From Paramecium octaurelia (lineage: Eukaryota > Ciliophora > Oligohymenophorea > Peniculida > Parameciidae): a stretch of DNA of 64,000 bases. Below the pieces are notes generated by a model that saw only the letters and a list, made by a program, of their open reading frames with translations, was not told where the DNA came from and did no database searches. The stretch is from positions 1 through 64,000 of the forward strand of contig CAJJDP010000148.1 in assembly GCA_905182995.1 (NCBI GenBank). The letters are read 5' to 3'. A program made the translations under genes and the position numbers. Below are positions 38,783-51,900 of the stretch, in pieces. Within the stretch, counting starts at the first letter, position 1. Every line of letters starts with the position of its first letter.

Positions 38783-40842
38783 TCACTAATTTTTCTCAAA
38801 CTCATACAAAGCATCATCATGTAATTTAGCCTAAAATATTTAAATACAACTTACATCATGTTCGTGAATTTAAAATTGCCAAAATCGATTATATTCATCG
38901 TCTTTCTCCTCTTATGCATAATCATGCTTTTATTGAGTGTTCTATTACTATTCACCTGGTATTCCTTGCTCTTTGATTTGTTCCTAATTTGAGATCTCTC
39001 CAAATTATTAAAAATTTGATTGTTATTCTGATGATGCTCGTCCAGCTTGATTTTACTCTTAATTTTATTCTTATCCCCATGAGAAATTAGACCAGTCTTA
39101 TTATTGTCCATCTGCAGGATTGGCTTACTCATTATTGCTGATATTGAAAGTCTCAAATATATTTTATAAGTTCTGAGTATTCTTTGCTTCATCTTAAAGT
39201 TTCTCATCATGATTGGATGTCAAAAAGTCATCATATTTAGTTTAGATATCCTCCTTGTTGAAGTGAACATCCTCTTTATAATCAGCTCTTGTATGACCAC
39301 CCAATTCGTGATTATTCAGTTTCTCAGCCTTATCAAAATATTATTCCCTAAATTTGTTCCAGGACTCCGTGTCCAATTCTGACTGCAACAATGGATATTT
39401 CGATGAAAACTCTACTAAGAAATGAGCCAATTTAGTCACAAAACCCAAATACTCCTTTCTTTGGTTCTTATTGTTGCTCACTTCTGAAGTGCAGTTCAAT
39501 AGAAATTGGATAAACTCATTTTGATTGAATAACTAATTATGATACAATATTGTACATTATGGACGAGATTATCAAATTTTTATTCAATTATGTGAACAAT
39601 GAACCTATAATATTGCAAATGCAAGATGTCATGCTTTTCATGTTTGGAAAATAATGAGTTATAAACTTTGAAGATATCCAGTTGATATAGCTTAGTGACA
39701 AATGATTCTTGGTTCAAACTTATGCATACTCCAATGATTTCAAGAATCTTAATCTTATGTTATCCAAACACAGGAGTGGCCGATTTTTATAGGAACTCTA
39801 GCCATTTATCTAAATGAGACTCTATTTTATTGAATAACTCCTGATGGTTCACATTAAATAATGTGTTTTCAATGATTACTCCACTTTCAGATGATTCTCC
39901 TGGCCTAGTTTGCATTTTGTAAAGCAAAGTGAGAAGGTTATATAATGAAGTGCCTGCAGCAAGGGAGACGTAATTGCTTTCATGGACAATAGACTAGCAA
40001 ATTAGATCGATTGATTCTCCGTATAAGAATTCAAAGAGAGGCATTGCCTTGAAAATTACATAAGCCTTCTAAGTGATCTCTTGGATGATATGAGACACAT
40101 TGGTTGAGACCTATGTTGATCTTATATTGCTTTTTACTTCGAAATTTGAGGTGTCTACAATTCTCCCAACTACTCCTTTGAGTAATTGAATCCTCTGAGG
40201 TGTATAATCAACTTGAGTTTCTTGTTCGATTGCTAACACACGAATTACAAGTTCTGCAACCGAACGAGATTATAATTGTTTGACTAATCCATCTACTGAG
40301 TTCTGATATTAATAAAATTCATCAAGAAAGATATCAGTTCGCATTTTCAACAAGTTAAACATAACATTACAGACATAGCCTGCCAACACTGGGTTTACAT
40401 CATCATCTGAAATAAAAAATTAAAATAATGCATGCAATAGAGATCTATTTGAATATTTGATTGTTGATACTTGTCCTCTCCAAAGAATTACTCTAAGATT
40501 TTAGGATTCTCACAACACACCAACAATTCGCATGAATAAAATGGATATCTAAATGCTCTTTTCGAATTCGAATCATCTGCTGGCATCTCAGTTAAATAAC
40601 TGACCAACTCAGCCACTTGTTTCTTTTATATACTACATATCGCTCAATATATTACAATTCCATCAATTTTTAATTCTGATTTCTGAATTCACCAATTATT
40701 AAATCATCATCCAACAAAGTGGTCAACTACAGGTCTGGATTTTCAAAGTGGCGATCGAATGCATTCTCCTTCATAAGCATACCAAAATGAGTCCAAAATT
40801 GAGCACTATATGTAAGCACCTATAGCCTTACCTGAAATTCAT
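38783..40842 (-). CDS. SAPS-domain protein, PP6 phosphatase regulatory subunit (645 aa)
   Basis: Introns at 40806-40831, 40633-40655, 40445-40470, 39533-39555 and 38831-38854 (26, 23, 26, 23 and 24 nt) leave 646 codons. The N-terminus has the SAPS hallmarks: QFWTHFGM, LTTLLDDDLIIGEFRNQNQKLMEF, YPFYSCELLVC and FISDDDVNPVLAGYVCNVM, followed by helical repeats to about residue 480. The tail is acidic and Gln-rich (ANPADGQQQDWSNFSWG and similar), as in other members. In animals and yeast (PP6R, Sap proteins) such subunits hold the Sit4/PP6 catalytic subunit. Length is close to the usual 700-900. A misleading open frame overlaps the C-terminus; only the TAA/TAG-rich frame is consistent with splicing. 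Confidence 0.9.
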
Positions 40843-41072
40843 CGTGAGAATTAATTTTATTAATGGAATAATTATCAAATTACTTAGTGAATTAAACTCA
40901 ATACCAAAAAGAGTGTACTCTTAAATATTATAGAAATACCAATCTCTTAGACGGTTATCAATTTATAAATTTCTTTTAGGAATACTATTTTTATTAAATA
41001 TAGAGAGTATGAAGAATAATAAGATTATTGAGAACATACATGATAGATATCCTCATTAAATGAAATATTATT

Positions 41073-42260
41073 TCAATTGTAAATGGGAATTAAATGCGAA
41101 TAATCATTTAAAAAAACATCTCTTAAATGTTATCTTAACTAGCTTACTCTTTCTGGTGTTTCAATATTATAATCTATTTAATCTACAGGAATTTCGATAT
41201 TTAAGTATTGCAAAAGGACATTGAAAATGGAGTACAAACCACAATCATGCCCATTCTCCTACTGTGGAACTCTTAAAATCCTCTTCTCTATTTGTTTCTC
41301 CAATGGTTGAAATAATAAATTTACTTTTTCCAAAATCATTTCATCGTTATAATTCATGGAATTTAGCATGTATAGTGTATTGTTCTAAAATACCAATGTT
41401 ACAAAGTGACTCCTATCTACATTCAAAATTAATATTATTCTGTTGAATGCATTTTTGAGGATAAGTTCCTCAATTTCCTTTGGGATTGAGATTTGACTAT
41501 TTTAGCAACTGACTATACTTGAAAATATATCTTAACTCATGACAGTGTTAATGAGCATTATTTGATTATCAGGATTCATCATTCTGAAGTAACCCTAAAT
41601 CAATTCTAAATAGTAGTCGATCAATAGTTGATTTATCCAGTTGGATTCTCGTAAACCTAGAAATACAAAGTTATTTATCGAAAACTCCTTGTGGTTGAAT
41701 AAATATCGAGTAGTTTGGCAATTACGATATTCTTATGGAGGATACTCGACCTACACATTGTTATAATAATAATATTCTTAAGTTTCTATTTTGGAATCCT
41801 ATTCAGTAATTTAAGTAACTTTTCCATGCAACAAGTTGTCCTTATAGCACCCACTGGTTTGGCAATATTGCGTTTTCTCTTCGAATGGCCCATGCTTCCA
41901 CCCCCAACTATAATGATACATCCTCTCATCATTATCAATGTTGCATCTACCATCAGCAAATCCTTCTTTAAACTACCCAATAAATTTAGTGTTTGCTTAA
42001 GATTGTATTTCTCCTCTACCATTAGGGAGCAAGGTATCTCTATCTAGACCTCCTCTGTAGACAGATTGATTATCCGGAAAATCGTAAGGAATGGGCATGT
42101 ATCCGATTTGATTTATGTAAAGTAAACATTCATAACCCAATGGTATTTGATTCTCTATTATGGTTGGCAAAATAAAACTATTTGTTAAAGGAAGATCTAC
42201 ATATTTCCGCCAGGTCTCAGTATTAAAGACTATCCTATTTTCACCGTAATGATGGCACAT
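41073..42260 (-). CDS. MORN repeats fused to a Ulp1/C48 cysteine-protease-like domain (395 aa)
   Basis: A single 396-codon frame. Residues 60-150 hold MORN-type units (YRGGLDRDTLLPNGRGEI, FIGQFKEGFADGRC, YSWGWKHGPFEEK, CYKDNLLHGKVT). Residues 205-370 look like the SUMO-protease fold: RESNWINQLLIDYYL, then HFVTLVFQNNTLYMLNSM, then VPQQENGHDCGLYSIFNVL. The His (41408-41406), the oxyanion Gln and the Cys (TGT, 41243-41241) are present. The residue where Ulp1 proteins have the catalytic Asp (LDS) is Asn (LNS; codon 41363-41361). It may remove ubiquitin-like tags at a MORN-bound membrane or cytoskeletal site, or be weakly active. The fusion is seen directly; activity is inferred. Confidence 0.82.
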
Positions 42261-42391
42261 TGATTTGGTTACTCACTCTTTTGATCAAGTTAATTCTACT
42301 ACATTTCACTACAATTAATTTATATATATCATTTATAAAATAATGACTTAGAAAACTTATTGGTTTTTAAACTAAACACTAAATTAACAAT

Positions 42392-43134
42392 TCACTTTTT
42401 TTTTCTCAAAGTAGGCACTCTTATAGTAGGAGCATTGTCTTAATTTTACAGTTCTATTTATTATTGTAAATCCTATTTCTATTATTGTTACTATTGTTGG
42501 ACTGTTTGTTTTAATTGGGTTGCTGTCTCTTATGATGCAGTTAAAGCAGGAGGACAAGAGCCTTTCCTTAGGAACTTCAGAATATTTTTGGATTATTTTT
42601 AAGTTTTCAATTAATATATTCTTATAAAACATTCCGAATTTTCAGGCTTAAATCCTATTCTTAAAATGTCATCAAAATAACCTTTCAGATACCAATTGTC
42701 CATTTAGATTGAACTGAAAGGACCTAAATCTACGAGCAAAATAATACCTTGCACTTTCAAGTAATCATCCACATAATACCATATTTTTGAAAGCAAATGA
42801 TTGGCTTATCCAGCAACACTCCTACTAAATACTACTTCCTTTTTTATGCTCTGCAATTACTGCTAGCTCCAATCAAAAGTATTGGATTGTTTGGGTTAAG
42901 GAGTGAGAATTTATTGTTCATCGAATCGAAATAAATCTCCCCCTCCACTCGAGTATATGCCAGCTGTTTTCAGAGGAGTTGCACAATTGCTTGAATACAC
43001 AAGAATTTCTAGTCTAAATTTGTAAAAAAACCTTGATTGAAACCACGTATTGGGCGAACCTAATAGGGATTTTGACTCAGAGACTTGAAAGCCTGTGGGT
43101 ACTGTTGACATAATGCCTTGAAAGCTTCAGGCAT
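42392..43134 (-). CDS. hypothetical protein with Gln-rich C-terminus (239 aa)
   Basis: ATG at 43134 (MPEAFKALCQQYPQAF) and TGA at 42392, with a 23-nt intron at 43009-43031 that starts GTT rather than GTA, give 240 codons. The middle contains KTAGIYSSGGGDLFRFDEQ and WYYVDDYLKVQGIILLVDLG. The last 60 residues are mostly Gln (encoded by TAA/TAG) and end in a basic RKKK. No family recognised. The intron call rests on frame restoration only. Confidence 0.65.
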
Positions 43135-43302
43135 TTATTCAATAGGCTTTTATCGATAATGCGCAATCAATTAGGCTCTCGAAAGTTTTTATTGCATAAA
43201 ATATAAATAAAATATGATGAATTTCCTTATTTCTGAATAAAATTTGACAACAATTTAAGAAGAAAGCATTATAGCATATTACTATTAAATTTGTTATTTA
43301 CG

Positions 43303-44691
43303 TCAAGAATCCATGTCTATCATCCTTAAGACTCCTCTAATCTATTCATTGTCATCAATATTATCAACAGAGAAGGATTTCTTTCTCATCAAATCCTTCA
43401 ACTCTTCAGAATCTTGAATTGTATAATATTACTATATACCTGTTCGCTCGAGAATGGAAATAAGAGCTGTTTGATAGTGTTCACCCTTATTCTTACATTC
43501 AACAACCGTATCAGACTCAGGTTCATATTGAAAACTATTCTGTAAATTATGACCCAGCCACTATTATTGATCACTACTACTGTTGTCTTGAGATTTCTAA
43601 TTCCTTTGCGATGTCTGCAAACTTGGTTCTCGCACTTTAAAGACATTTTAGACAATGCGATTTCTGGGCACGATCTTAAATATTCTTACTTAAGACGATT
43701 GCTCAACATATCTAAAATAGTTAGAAATACTACCTCCTTTCCTATTGGTGATGATAGAAGGAGCAATCTTATTTGTTGCAATTTTAATTGATGCATTGCT
43801 TAGTTCTAAATAATATTGGATGATATTCGAGTTCTTTCCATCCATGACATTTGCAACAACTAAAAGCATCTGGACATCCATAACTATATTCAGTAATGTA
43901 TTCATTCGTATTCCAATTGGGACACGATTGTGGACTGTAATTGAATCCCTGTGGTTTTCGTCTGAAGTCCTACCAGTTGTGGGCGTAAACACATAGGGAT
44001 TTATCATGTTAAGTCAGATTGAAGGGACACCACACTGTTTTGTAATAGAACATGAAGAAATCATCGTCGTATTCTAGATTGTGAATGAGTTCTATGGCTA
44101 TGTCACCTTCCGAATGGGCAAATGAACAGAATTTCCCATAATCGCATTAATGGATATTATTGGGATAGAAGGAGCAAAATTTGGTTTTGTAATTGTCAAC
44201 TCGATACAACTATTCCACTCTGTTGTGAGCTCTATTGCAATTGTCTCCGTAAGGACAAATCGAATTATTTTCAATATATTGACATAACTCGGCTGAATAC
44301 TCCACTCCAATCCTAGCAAGGAGATCAATGAGACGAGTACCTTTTGCGATCCTTGGGATTATGAAAGAATGGACAATGCTTGTGATTGTGGTTGCCCATG
44401 ATTTTGCAAGGTTAGACTTTGAAGAATCCCAAATCTAAATGTTCCACTCGTATCTAGGATTGTAATTGTTAACTGAAACCCAGATTATTATGAGTCACAT
44501 CAGTGGTTTCTCAAGATAAAATGAGCAAATTTACCTGTGTCATTCAACTTTGCATTTTTCTCTGTTTTCGATCCACTGTTCATGCTCAACATTCCTTTGG
44601 GGATGTGGGGAGGAATGAAGTTCTGCACCTATTATCTCTTGTTTCCATTGCTTCTCCCATTTGAATTGTATTTTTAAAAACCATTCCTCAT
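43303..44691 (-). CDS. Unkempt-like CCCH zinc-finger protein (437 aa)
   Basis: Introns at 44510-44534, 44313-44340 and 43712-43733 (25, 28 and 22 nt) leave 438 codons. After a Gln/Asn-rich start come several CCCH fingers: CKIMGNHNHKHCPFFH, CQYIENNSICPYGDNCNRAH, FCSFYPNNIHQCDYGKFCSFAH, then the signature block FFMFYYKTVWCPFN...CVYAHNWQDFRRKPQGF, CKCHGWKELEYHP and CSFYHHQQERR. This order matches the Unkempt/plant CCCH family, which binds RNA and affects translation or decay. The C-terminal 130 residues are Ser/Gln-rich and unconserved. It shares its spacer with the plus-strand gene at 44905. Confidence 0.9.
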
Positions 44692-44904
44692 TTAATCACG
44701 AGGAATCTGCATAAATTAATAAATTATGAACTCATTAACTCTTTTACACACAATCAAATTATCGAAATTTATATATATAATTCCCAATCAACTATTTGGG
44801 GGGGGATATCCCTCAATATAAGAATTCTAAAAGAAATTGAAGGCAAATTAAATTAATTAACATTTAAGTGTTACACTACTCTATTAAATAATTCACTATT
44901 TTTT

Positions 44905-45933
44905 ATGCTTATCAAGAAAACCAATCTCATCAACCTAGACACCATACAATTTTATGATATCAAATCTCAGCATCAAAACATCAACCATCCCAATGCCACT
45001 ATTGAAACCTTAAAAAAAAATGATGATCATTAAAAAAATGCCTCTCAAACTCAAATATTATGTAAAAGGTTTGAATACAATCAAATAGGAAATTACACTG
45101 TCATTAAAGACTTAAATCAAGCCGGAGGAATTACAGGATTAATTATTCTAAAGGATTACGCTTTTTTATTCAGTCATTATTAAATCTACTAGGTCAAAGA
45201 CTGTCTTTTTTCGAGAAATTAGCAATTGTGTGTAATCATCTCCTCTAAATTTATTTCCATCTATCAACTTGAAAACTTGAAGTTGATCTAAAATCAACAA
45301 GTAGATTGGAGTTTCTATTATAAATCTGGAGCAATTACTTCAGATTCTCAGTATTTAATTGCAAATACTCATGAGAGCACAATTATATATTATTGCTTGA
45401 AAAAGCTAACAACAATCATCACTATCTACTAATCAAAACCGAATTTTAGTTAAATTTTTGTCTCAAGAACAGACAATGTAATGTTATCAATCAAGTTTGG
45501 ATCTCATTTGGTTAAAAGATGGCAAATAAAGGATGATTAAATGAAAATGCAAACTTAGTTTTACCTTAATCAGACCTACACACTTCATTATGTGACAAAG
45601 CATTACATACTAGTTAGAAGACAATTTAAGACTTTCGAAAGCATGTACTGCATTTTTTCTAATCTAAATAAGTAGAGAAAACTTATCAGAACCATCAAAA
45701 GCTCATTTTTTGAAAATTTGCAACTGGATCCAAATTGCGAATCCAGGATTTTGATTGATGATGGGAATAAGTTGGTATTTTTTTCTTTAGCTCAATACAA
45801 ATTTTATTGCATTTAAACTGGACAGTTCAAGGTTCCCTCAAAAGAATATAACAAATTAATTTCAAAACCTAACATAGAGATTTACAAGAATCAAATGAAA
45901 GTGGAGTATTTTTAACAAGAAGGCTAAGAATGA
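44905..45933 (+). CDS. hypothetical protein, weak beta-propeller character (342 aa)
   Basis: A single 343-codon frame without introns (MLIKKTNLINLDTIQF). It has repeated beta-strand-like blocks such as FISIYQLENLKLI and ITSDSQYLIANTHESTIIYY, which suggest a degenerate WD-like propeller, but no clear WD dipeptides. Its TGA at 45931-45933 is 17 bases from the stop of the calcium-channel gene on the other strand. Function unknown. Confidence 0.7.
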
Positions 45934-45950
45934 AACAATTATATCCTTAT

Positions 45951-48900
45951 TCAAACGACTAATGAAAATATTTATACATTTAAAATATCAAGTAATTAAT
46001 CAGAATTATTTATGAATCCAAACCAGTCTTCTTAAGGAGTGGAGCATACAGATTAGTTTAGACTTTGAAGTCGCATTCTAATTTTAAGTTAAGAAATTAC
46101 TTTGTGTTTGACACTTTCAATCATTTAAAACTTAACAGACAAGGCTTTCGCTCTTCTAATTGGAAACCATGAGTAATCTCCAGCCATTTGCTTTGCTCTT
46201 ATATAATTATCGACACCATTGTTAAATTTGGATTACTTCATTCTCAAATAGCACATATAGAATAGGTAATTCCAAATATTGTGTTCAACTTTAATGTGAT
46301 GCCAAAACCCAGTGTTTTGACTAGTTTTATCGAACACCAATCTGTCGATTCCACAAATGAAACACTTGTGATTCTAGTCCTTCTCCTTTTACTTTTGGAC
46401 TGATCTCAATTCCGAATAAGAAATGATAATGACAGCCAGGAGAACATTAATGACGCACAATTTTATGATTACATTTATGATGTTGTCATAGAAGAACCTT
46501 CCATAATAATTATTGAGATTGCTCAGATACGTTTCCTCAGTCTGTTCTCCTATGTTTTCCATGAACCTGCCTCCGACAGACCCATCTGTTTTAAATGTCC
46601 AATCAAAGGTCACATAAACACATTGCCACAAATGATCGCAAAGATTCTGATTCTTATCAGTAACGAAAAACTCAAAGAAATACACATATGAAATCAAGGC
46701 TACCCAATATTCAAACAGCACTATTATTAACCATAATCCAATGAATTTAAATTTAGCCAACCAAACAGCCTTTAATATGGGTATGAGTGGTTCCAAATAG
46801 AGAATGTGGATCAGATGAAATGCCAAAAAGAATGGGTGAATTGTTATTCCAATGATGTTGAATGCTATCTAGAGAATGTAGTATATAATGTCGAAGTCAA
46901 TGACCAGAACTATGATTGAGATAATCACCTTAATCAACCCAGAAACCATATGTCCAATAAGTGAAGAAGCATGCCAAGCATTCCAAACAAATTACAATTT
47001 AACAGGGGCTTTGTCAATGAGATAAAAAAACAAAACCATGAAACTATGAGTTACAATATGAATATTACTTTATAGCAAGATTCAAATAAGCCAAGATCAT
47101 CAAATAGTACTTAGTATTTGTGTTATTATAATCTCCTAAGAATCTTGGTTCATTCAATCGGTAATATTAAATTACATCAGGATCTTTAGGCTAGTATCCT
47201 GGGGGAAATGCTAATTGAGTATAACTTAAAATTATGATTAAGTTTATAAAGAATCCATTGTAGAAAGCAAGTTGCATCCAAAGTTTGCCTCTTCTAGCCA
47301 ATATCTCTAAGAACTTGTGATTATTAAAGTAGTCTCTTAGGGCCTCTTAATGGAGCATAAACTTATAGGCTGAATCCACAAAGTTAACAAGACTTATTAT
47401 TTTGGTTTTAGTGCTTGTTCTATCTGCTTGATCTAAGAATTGTTTTTTCGTTTCCTATCTCAATAAGTAGAAGCATGGCAATTTTGGAAAATAAGTCAGG
47501 TAAAGTACATCGTCTTTTACAAATTCAACTTATAATGTATTCAATTTGTAAAATTGAAATGCCTTGTGGATCATTTCGTGCTTTTTGATTATGTTGATCT
47601 TTTCTTCAACTTGGCCACTAATTTACTACTTGATTTGATTCAACTACTCCAATCCATGTTGCATCAAGGATTGGCCCAATCTTGTGAGTTCATTTAGTAT
47701 ATTATCCCTCAGGAAATCCTAGACTAATTATCCTTCATCTTCATTTTTTTCAAATTCCTCCAAGTCTTCCACAACATAATTGAGTTCTGAAAGAATAACA
47801 TATAAAATGTAAGCATTGAATCCACTTTCCATAATGAAATTTGGTTGATCTTCAAATATTAATTTAGAGTAATTGTCATCGCCATAACAATTTACCATTT
47901 AATGATATACATTGACAAAATGTTATACTAGCACTGTCTTAGGAACTATTTTCTTTAATTTCTACACAATATAATCATCTTTGGTATTAATTTCAGCCAC
48001 TACCAACAAGATTATTAAGCACTAATGCTTCAATTAATTAATTTGCTCATCATCTAATTAGGATTATAATGATGAGTCATTTAACACTCGAATGGAGAAT
48101 TCAACAAATTTAGAATTGGCTACTAATGTTTGATTTGGTCTACACGCATACGCTTGAGACTTTATCGTCTTCAAACATTAAATTAGTTACTCGTAATTGT
48201 TTTTAATATCTAAAGAGCACAAATAGTTGATTGTCTACTGGACAAGATCATACGACTTTTTATTGTTCTTCTAATAACGAATCAGATTTTGTAACTCTTT
48301 GTTGTTGTCATTACACATCAATTCCATGATTTCCAAAACCAAAGTAGATATTTTTAAATCCTGCTCTATTGTCAATAGCATTTCCATTTTTTAAAAGAAC
48401 TTGTCACTAGAAATAGCAAGACTCAAAAAGGTTAAGGTTGTCTTCTAAACATGCTTACTAACTAAGAGTCCTTTGATTAAAATCAATAATTAAATTATGT
48501 AGTCATTCTCACTTTCATTCTCCTCCCAAATTAAAGTTAGTATGACCTTTGTGCCTCCTAATTGATCAAGTATTTAAATTCTGTTCCCATCTATGTTTAT
48601 TATTTGTATTAACAACTTAATGGCAAATATAGCACTTTATTTAGATGCTTTGTTTGACTTCCAAAACTATAAAAATGCTAAAAGCTTTTGTAGTATATCA
48701 TCACTAGTAAGAATCAATTATCTTTTTTCTTTGTCCTACCAAAAATCGTTTGTAAACATATCGCTCACATACCAAATGGATTAAGCTAGTTGATCAGTTT
48801 CAGTAAATTCCTTAATTTTTGGATTGTTTTCAAATAATTTCTTAAAGAACTCCCACAACTCTAAATCATTACACCCTTGATCAGATCCATCACTTACTTC

Positions 48901-51900
48901 TGTGGCCTAGTATTCCTCAAACTTTTCAGTTTTAAACGTCTCTCCATTGATATCACTCATCAACCTCTCCTGATCTGAATCGGATTCACTCCTTTCATCT
49001 GGGACTTTCATTTCAAAGGCTTTGATCAGTCTGTGAACTTGATATTTCGTTGAAGTATCGCCATTCTTAGTCAATTACGAATATTGTTTTAGAACACTCA
49101 AAGCGTAACTCCTAATTTAGATTATGTCTGTTTTGAATGAGTTTTTCTTGTTGGCATATTCGTTGTACGTATTTATTAAAGGCAATAGTGCTTCAACAAT
49201 ATAAGTCTTAGCAGAAAGCTATAAGAACTCTTACTACTCAAGCCACGATGCTTCGATACTGATGATTTGCAAAAAGTAACTCTCATGCACTAACAACAAT
49301 TTTTTCTTCTTTTTTGATAACGTGAATATTATTCTGCAGATGACAAATTTGATCTAATGTAATTGCAACAATTACCTTAGTTATACTATCCTGTAATTCG
49401 ATATCCAGATTAGTATTCCTCATTTCTTATGTCTTTTCTAAAAAATAGGATGTCAAATCAGTGAAATCAAGCACTTCCAGTATTTTGACTGATAAGGCTG
49501 CTCTATCATCGTGAATTAAAACAACTTCTATTATTTTAAGGAAACTCTATCGAAATTCCTCAATGTTTGGTTAATTTGGATAGAATTTCTAAAAGTTGTA
49601 ATTTTCCTAAAATGGCTAAATAATATAATTGAATTTGATATACGTTGATGTCCTTTGATTCGCATTGAATCAGAGCCTAATAGATGTCTTTGTAGAGTGA
49701 TTAGCACTACTTGTTTCGGACAATGGAAGTGAAGAGTTCAATAAATGACTAGTATTTTCCATAGAGTTTGACATATTCTAGCAACTGATACAAATCATTT
49801 GAATTCACTAAAGGCAGCAAGTTCTGATTGTTGGAAAACAATTCATTGATTAATTCAATCTGACCTAAATTTACCATGTTGTATCTTAATAAGGGCCTTG
49901 CTAATTTGATCAACACAAACCTACGATATCATATACACTTATTACTCTTAGCTTTAGTAATCATTTCTGACTGATAGTCCTATTAAGCGAAGACATGCTT
50001 AAAAGATGGATAGGATCTTCTCAGCCAATTCTTATTGATACTATTTCTACTCATCATAGTCAGTTAATTCAAAACTGCATTCGAAGATGTCCATATTCAC
50101 ATCAATCACTGACAAGCATTTGACTATCAATTGGTGGATCACTTAGTAACCACCACAATTTAGGAATATCTTTCTAACTGATTTCTCATTGGCTTCATTT
50201 TTGGATATTATTGTATAAATCTCAACCAACTTCTCTAGTACTTTTTCAATGGTTTCCTCATTCTTTTCATTTAATGCTATTGGGATATCTAGACGCAACC
50301 AAATTTAGGAATTCTGCACATTGTTTTTCAACTTTTAAACCAAAATATACATCGTCCTGTAGATAATCTACAAATTATGTGTCATTATCATTTATATTTG
50401 CTTTAAGTAATTACAAAACTCAGATCTTTGATTTTGGAATCTTTCAATTAATTCTACGATGTGATTTTGAAGGACATGATCGTTTGCAAAGTAGAATCCT
50501 TTCAATAACACCTCTATAAAGGGTCTATCAATAATCCGATCAAAGTGTCTAATCCTATTGATCTGAACATGATCCTTAATTCCTCTTTATTAAAACTTCT
50601 TCTATCCTGGTTTGAGGAGGTCTTCCCTCAATAATCCCTATAATTACGCCAAATATTTCTTTTTATAATAGACTGTATGGCTCTGCAAATTGGACTTGTT
50701 CTCAGTTGAATCATGCAGCTATTATTTATCAGAATGTATGAATTTCTTGGAAAGAGAAGGCAAGAAAGTATTAGTGAAAAAGGCGATTGCATTATCAATC
50801 ATAAAGTCCAATCTCATGTCCAAAAGGTATTGGAATATTTTACAAATCTCTATCTTAATTTCTATTTCATAATCCGAAGTACTCGTTTAAGCACTGAAGA
50901 TCTTATTGTAAAATCTGTTCAGGACTCGTTTAACATTCTACAGTTTTCTTAAGAGGGGATCTCTAATTGTTTCAATGCTGCTTTTATTGATCTTCTTTTT
51001 CTCTGCTTTTCTAAAGAATTTCAATGACTGAATTTAAATGATCTTGGCTAGTTTCTCATTGACATTCTTTTATTTCAATATAGAATTCGCCTTTTAGTAA
51101 TCAAAGTCATACTCAAGTAATACGGACAGTTGTTAAATCAACCGTTCCAATACATATTCGATTTCCTTGGAGTCGTCCATCCTATACTTGGCCATCTCAT
51201 CATTTTGCTTAGAAAACTATCCAAATTGCAACAACATGAATAAGATTCTCATAATTTATAAGGTGAGAAGATTGTATACTTTTAAAGGTTACTGTTCGTG
51301 AAGATTGTTAACCATTTACTTCAAATAAGAACTCAATATCTCTTTGAATTGATTAATTACATAATACAAGGATTTCGTTTCCAATTCCACCTTATCGAAC
51401 ACTTCATCCTCATCATCATAGAACATGTTATCAAAGAATGTTTAACTATTACGAATGTTCACTCTGATCAGGGTTGGCTTAGCTTGAGAGATCAAGGGAT
51501 CCCTGTCCAAGTAAATGTTTTTGCAAAGGGCAATCAAGTGTGCTCTCAACTCTGGATCAATCAAATTATTATTTAATAAGGGAACAAGGGAGTTGTCACT
51601 AAATTGTTCTCCAAAATATTTGATAGAGTCATAGTTTCTCTATAGACACAGTTGAGAGTATAAGAAGAATTGAGCCTTTAGAAAATTAAGTTCTTCCTAA
51701 AAATGAGGATTGGAATTCTTATGATCAGATTCAAAATAGGCTTCAAATTTAATAGAAACAGGGCCCATCTTACCGTTACAAGCAACAATAATATTCTTCT
51801 CTTCATCTACCACACATTTCATTAGGGTGATGTTCTTCTTCTTATTTATCAACGTCTTGAAAATCATCTCCTGATTTGCAAATATCGCCTCAACTCCGAA

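Noticed and set aside
38851-39210. Long minus-strand frame rich in Lys and Asn (NRTLNKSMIMHKRRK)
   Set aside because: The SAPS protein uses a different frame here, rich in TAA/TAG glutamines, that joins cleanly through the introns at both ends.
42911-43111. Frame starting MSTVPTGFQVSES on the minus strand
   Set aside because: Only its second half agrees with the spliced 239-aa model; the first half is an out-of-frame shadow of the MPEAFKAL exon.
44122-44316. Plus-strand frame of 64 codons
   Set aside because: It is antisense to the CCCH zinc-finger exons, whose cysteine and histidine pattern is unmistakable.
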